From contig CAWHVD010000001.1 in assembly GCA_963832835.1 (NCBI GenBank), positions 1,364,001-1,428,000 of the forward strand: 64,000 nucleotides of DNA, read 5' to 3'. The DNA is from CAVPKN01 sp963832835. Lineage in GTDB: Bacteria; Chlamydiota; Chlamydiia; Chlamydiales; JAAKFR01. Positions 61,730 through 64,000 of the stretch are shown one piece after another. The notes beneath the pieces were generated by a model. It was not told the origin of the DNA. It did not search any database and saw only the letters and a program-made list of their open reading frames with translations. The position numbers and the translations under genes were made by a program. How positions within the stretch are numbered: position 1 is the first letter of the stretch; every line of letters starts with the position of its first letter.

Positions 61730-63425
61730 GAATTGCGTCGGAATCCAAAAAAAAATCTCTGTGTGTATGGAGGATACGAGTGAGTACCTCGCTATTGAAC
61801 GTGTAGAATGAGCCGTAGTTTTTTTCTGACTCGTTTTCTTGCATCTTGTCTAGGCAGTGTGTCAAAGTGGATTGTAGCAGCAATTCCAAAACAAAGTTGT
61901 AATCAGGCGCATTGGGGAATTCTAGGTCGAAAGGGGTAAATATGTGCTCAAGAGCTGACCAGTCCATCCAATTGAGGTGGCTTGCAAGGATGATTCCAAA
62001 GCCTGGTAACTGGTTCAGGTGGCAAGTATTACTTCCCCTTTGAGCTACCTGTCTGAGTATTGTATTCAGCTTCTCAGGATCGTGAGCATAACGCTGAACT
62101 GCAGCTATAAATGAGGGAAACCAGAAAGGGTATTCATGTGGTTGAGTATGTCCAAATAGGGACTGGGTGTAGGTTTGAGTAACAGAGATTTCAACTGCTC
62201 CAATTGTCTCGTAATAAGGCTCTTTCATATTATTAAGTGGAGAATCGACAATGATGTTGAGATGGCGCAGAGTACTTGATTTAAGGCTTGTTATGATTTT
62301 TCTAATATCCGTATTTTCAGCAACATTTGTGTACCATAGATTGAGATCTTTCAGTTTGGGGCAGCGCAATAGGATGTTACTCAAGATGCTTGATGAGAGG
62401 CTAGAGACCTGAATATTTAAATATTCCAATTGGTTTGAAATGGTAAATAAGGAATCTGTGGGTAGCGTCATCACAGATACAGTCATCTCTTTGAGCTTAG
62501 AGCAACCGCTAGTAAGCTTGTGAAATGCAAAGAGAGTTAACATCGATTCATGGTCAAAAGTGAGAGTGTGAAGATTGCTCTGTGTGCTCAGGGATGTTGC
62601 AAACGCATTGATATCTTTAAACTTACATCCCGCAAGCTTGAGAAGTTTAAATTGGTTATGGACTAAGATCGAAGGATCGAGCTCCAAATGATTACAGCCA
62701 TTAAGGTTGAGCTCATCAGCGCTGGACCCTTGTTCTTGTCCTGTTGGGGATAAATATTGCGGAGGCCATACTCTGATTAGGTGACGCACATGGTCTGCGT
62801 GGAGGTCTTTTCCAAAGCGAAATACACGGGGTGCTTGGCTCGAAAAAACACATGTTGGTAACCGAGTTACGGTTTTCTCACGCTTGTCGTTCTGCTGGGT
62901 GACCATTATCCTAGATACTGCCGAATCTAGGATTATTGTGCGCAAGCAAAGAGAGGCAAGTGGTGGGATTGTTCTGGAAATAAGAGGCAATGCACCTTGT
63001 TGTTGGCGTAGACTGATCAGGTGCTCCAGAGAATCTATCATCGGAGGTGGGGAGGGAGTATTTGTTGTGGATCGTGGATTTGAAGGGGGAACAGGAAGTT
63101 GATGGGACTTCAAGTCTGCTCCCACCTTGGGTTTTGGCCCCGATTCTTGCGTCTTGATTGAAGTCGTAGAACACACTTGGTAAAGAATCAAAGCAGTCAC
63201 GGCTGCGCTTAAGCCAACAACTCCTCCTGCACCTATCAGAGAATAACAAATAATATTTTTAAAAATAGAAAAGTAATAAAGAACCCCGCCACTCACCATT
63301 AAGGCAAGGGCTGTGCAAACCAGTGCCGTGATCAGTTTTCCCTTATGGACTTCACAGCAACTCATTTGCTGAGGTGCTATTTTTATTGCGAGCTCAGATG
63401 TGATACTTTGTGCAGAAAATGACAT
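61683..63425 (-). CDS. Inc-like protein with leucine-rich repeats
   Basis: 580 residues. N-terminal bilobed hydrophobic domain: about 30-50 (LITALVCTALALMVSGGVLY) and 57-82 (NIICYSLIGAGGVVGLSAAV). A Pro-rich linker (90-130) follows. From about 235 there are irregular LRRs: LNLNGCNHLELDPS, LLKLAGCKFKDIN, LEYLNIQVSSLSS, LKDLNLWYTNVAE, LRHLNIIVDSPLN. Residues about 165-173 (ILDSAVSRI) come from an in-frame 26-base palindromic element, and the last about 14 residues from a repeat fragment. Probably an inclusion-membrane protein that binds a host partner through its LRRs. Confidence 0.78.
   Translation of the reverse strand: MSFSAQSITSELAIKIAPQQMSCCEVHKGKLITALVCTALALMVSGGVLYYFSIFKNIICYSLIGAGGVVGLSAAVTALILYQVCSTTSIKTQESGPKPKVGADLKSHQLPVPPSNPRSTTNTPSPPPMIDSLEHLISLRQQQGALPLISRTIPPLASLCLRTIILDSAVSRIMVTQQNDKREKTVTRLPTCVFSSQAPRVFRFGKDLHADHVRHLIRVWPPQYLSPTGQEQGSSADELNLNGCNHLELDPSILVHNQFKLLKLAGCKFKDINAFATSLSTQSNLHTLTFDHESMLTLFAFHKLTSGCSKLKEMTVSVMTLPTDSLFTISNQLEYLNIQVSSLSSSILSNILLRCPKLKDLNLWYTNVAENTDIRKIITSLKSSTLRHLNIIVDSPLNNMKEPYYETIGAVEISVTQTYTQSLFGHTQPHEYPFWFPSFIAAVQRYAHDPEKLNTILRQVAQRGSNTCHLNQLPGFGIILASHLNWMDWSALEHIFTPFDLEFPNAPDYNFVLELLLQSTLTHCLDKMQENESEKNYGSFYTFNSEVLTRILHTHRDFFLDSDAIRNYSDSPRFGSSSLG
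62908..62933. repeat. Short palindromic element (family 4) inside the LRR gene
   Basis: 26 bases, ATCCTAGA ... TCTAGGAT with ACTGCCGA in the middle. Relatives are at 61685-61715 (inside a family-2 repeat) and 48825-48845 (partial). It is in frame in this gene. Confidence 0.6.
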
Positions 63426-63505
63426 ATTTTTTCATTACCCCTAAAGGAACTATAGCACACTAAGGTTAAGCTTGCATTAATTTGCAAATGTTTCTTAAGG
63501 GCCTC

Positions 63506-63670
63506 TTATATCTTTTCCGGAAAATAAAGTCACAAATTGGCACTGTATAACACGCCATTTTTGAACGATCCTTTCTCGCTTAGGTGCAAAAACATAGGCT
63601 TCGAAACGATTGTCCAAATCCGTCACGCCATCTAGTCTAAATTTGTAGTGTTATTTCTACGGATTGGTAT
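63506..63670 (+). repeat. Inverted-end repeat, family 1, copy F (decayed right end)
   Basis: The left two thirds match other copies well. The right terminal repeat is altered (TTATTTCTACGGATTGGTAT). It overlaps the last codons of rlmD. Confidence 0.85.
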
Positions 63671-64000
63671 TAGGCTTAATCCGGGTCAAGCGAACAACTG
63701 TCTCCACATGCATTGTCTGGGGGAACATGTCGATTGGTTGGACCGTATCGATTTGGTATAAAGGGCGCAGAGCTGCTAAGTCTCGTGCCAAGGTAGCCGG
63801 ATCGCACGAAATATAAACGATTTTAAGTGGTTTTTTCTTTAAAAGGGCCTGAATCAGAGTGGGGTCACATCCTTTGCGTGGAGGGTTAAGAAAGACCGTA
63901 TCCATAGCAGGAAGGCGGTAGATGAGCTCTTCTGCAGGTCCGCACAGGAAAGTGCACGCTTCTTGATGATTGAGGCGGGCATTTTCGATCGCGTCGGCAA
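63657..64000 (-). CDS. rlmD: 23S rRNA (uracil-5-)-methyltransferase, RlmD/RumA type (partial, N-terminus off the right edge)
   Basis: C-terminal 114 residues of the TrmA/RumA family. AIENARLNHQEACTFLCG is the post-SAM helix. DTVFLNPPRKGC and KIVYISCDPATLARDL hold the catalytic Cys and the DPPR-like loop (here NPPRKG). The end reads MHVETVVRLTRI, after which the last residues and the TAG come from a decayed family-1 repeat. The choice of RlmD over TrmA rests on text similarity only. Confidence 0.9.
   Translation of the reverse strand, partial: ADAIENARLNHQEACTFLCGPAEELIYRLPAMDTVFLNPPRKGCDPTLIQALLKKKPLKIVYISCDPATLARDLAALRPLYQIDTVQPIDMFPQTMHVETVVRLTRIKPNTNP

Noticed and set aside
1..64000. tRNA or rRNA genes
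   Set aside because: I looked for cloverleaf-like and conserved rRNA text and found none convincing; a covariance-model search would be decisive.

Overview
The window looks like the chromosome of an amoeba-associated member of the Chlamydiales (Parachlamydia-like). This rests on gene content. There are bilobed hydrophobic Inc-like proteins and many eukaryotic-type effector domains (PARP-type ADP-ribosyltransferase, U-box, NEL ubiquitin ligase, two OTU-like proteases, LRR, Fic). There are also metabolic genes I associate with this group, including a double-length GCKR/MurQ-like protein, a DHCR24-like oxidoreductase and a speA-speB-deoxyhypusine-synthase-like operon. The species cannot be fixed from the sequence alone.

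Layout. 1-1361: umuDC, with umuC running off the left edge. 1504-3846: aldo/keto reductase and an EmrB-type exporter. 3887-14267: a YbhGFSR/TolC-type ABC export operon, split by about 4.2 kb of accessory DNA (an Inc-like protein, a DUF4143 ATPase between inverted repeats, an MFS carrier). 14268-20299: the most unusual part, a diversity-generating retroelement (DGR). It has a reverse transcriptase (16724-17752, -), an Avd-like protein (17751-18110, +), a template repeat (18139-18233, -) and two flanking target genes. The targets carry a PARP-like catalytic domain (14669-16541) and a U-box plus helical repeats (18627-20299), each joined to the same C-terminal variable domain. Both are interrupted by one-base changes in poly-C runs. 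20331-21047: a truncated group II intron. 21100-28526: housekeeping and metabolic genes (RlmK-like, RF3, PagL-like, GCKR-like, zinc alcohol dehydrogenase), ending with an orphan NHLP-type RiPP precursor. 28910-41879: an ArfB-like release factor, a 2999-residue protein with a P-loop, a NEL-type ligase and an OTU protein with an Inc-like membrane anchor. 41899-48779: polyamine operon, PAP2 phosphatase, DUF1328 protein, NagA and a small secreted protein. 49103-53566: a 1487-residue OTU-like protein. 53886-64000: DHCR24-like enzyme, DsbB with a DUF5993 protein, Fic remnant, secreted OB-fold-like proteins, two secreted lipases, an ABC exporter, an LRR Inc-like protein and the end of rlmD.

Four families of small inverted-repeat elements run through the window. 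One (about 163 bp, six copies) supplies stop codons or last codons to three genes. A second (about 115 bp, five copies) is interrupted at 61505 by a copy of the first. A third (about 183 bp) sits in frame inside two unrelated proteins, like Rickettsia palindromic elements. A fourth (about 26 bp) is in frame in the LRR protein.

Taken together, the DGR, the poly-C runs and the in-frame repeats suggest a genome that varies its host-directed proteins by several routes. The DGR acting on predicted intracellular ubiquitin/ADP-ribose effectors is the strongest candidate for something undescribed.
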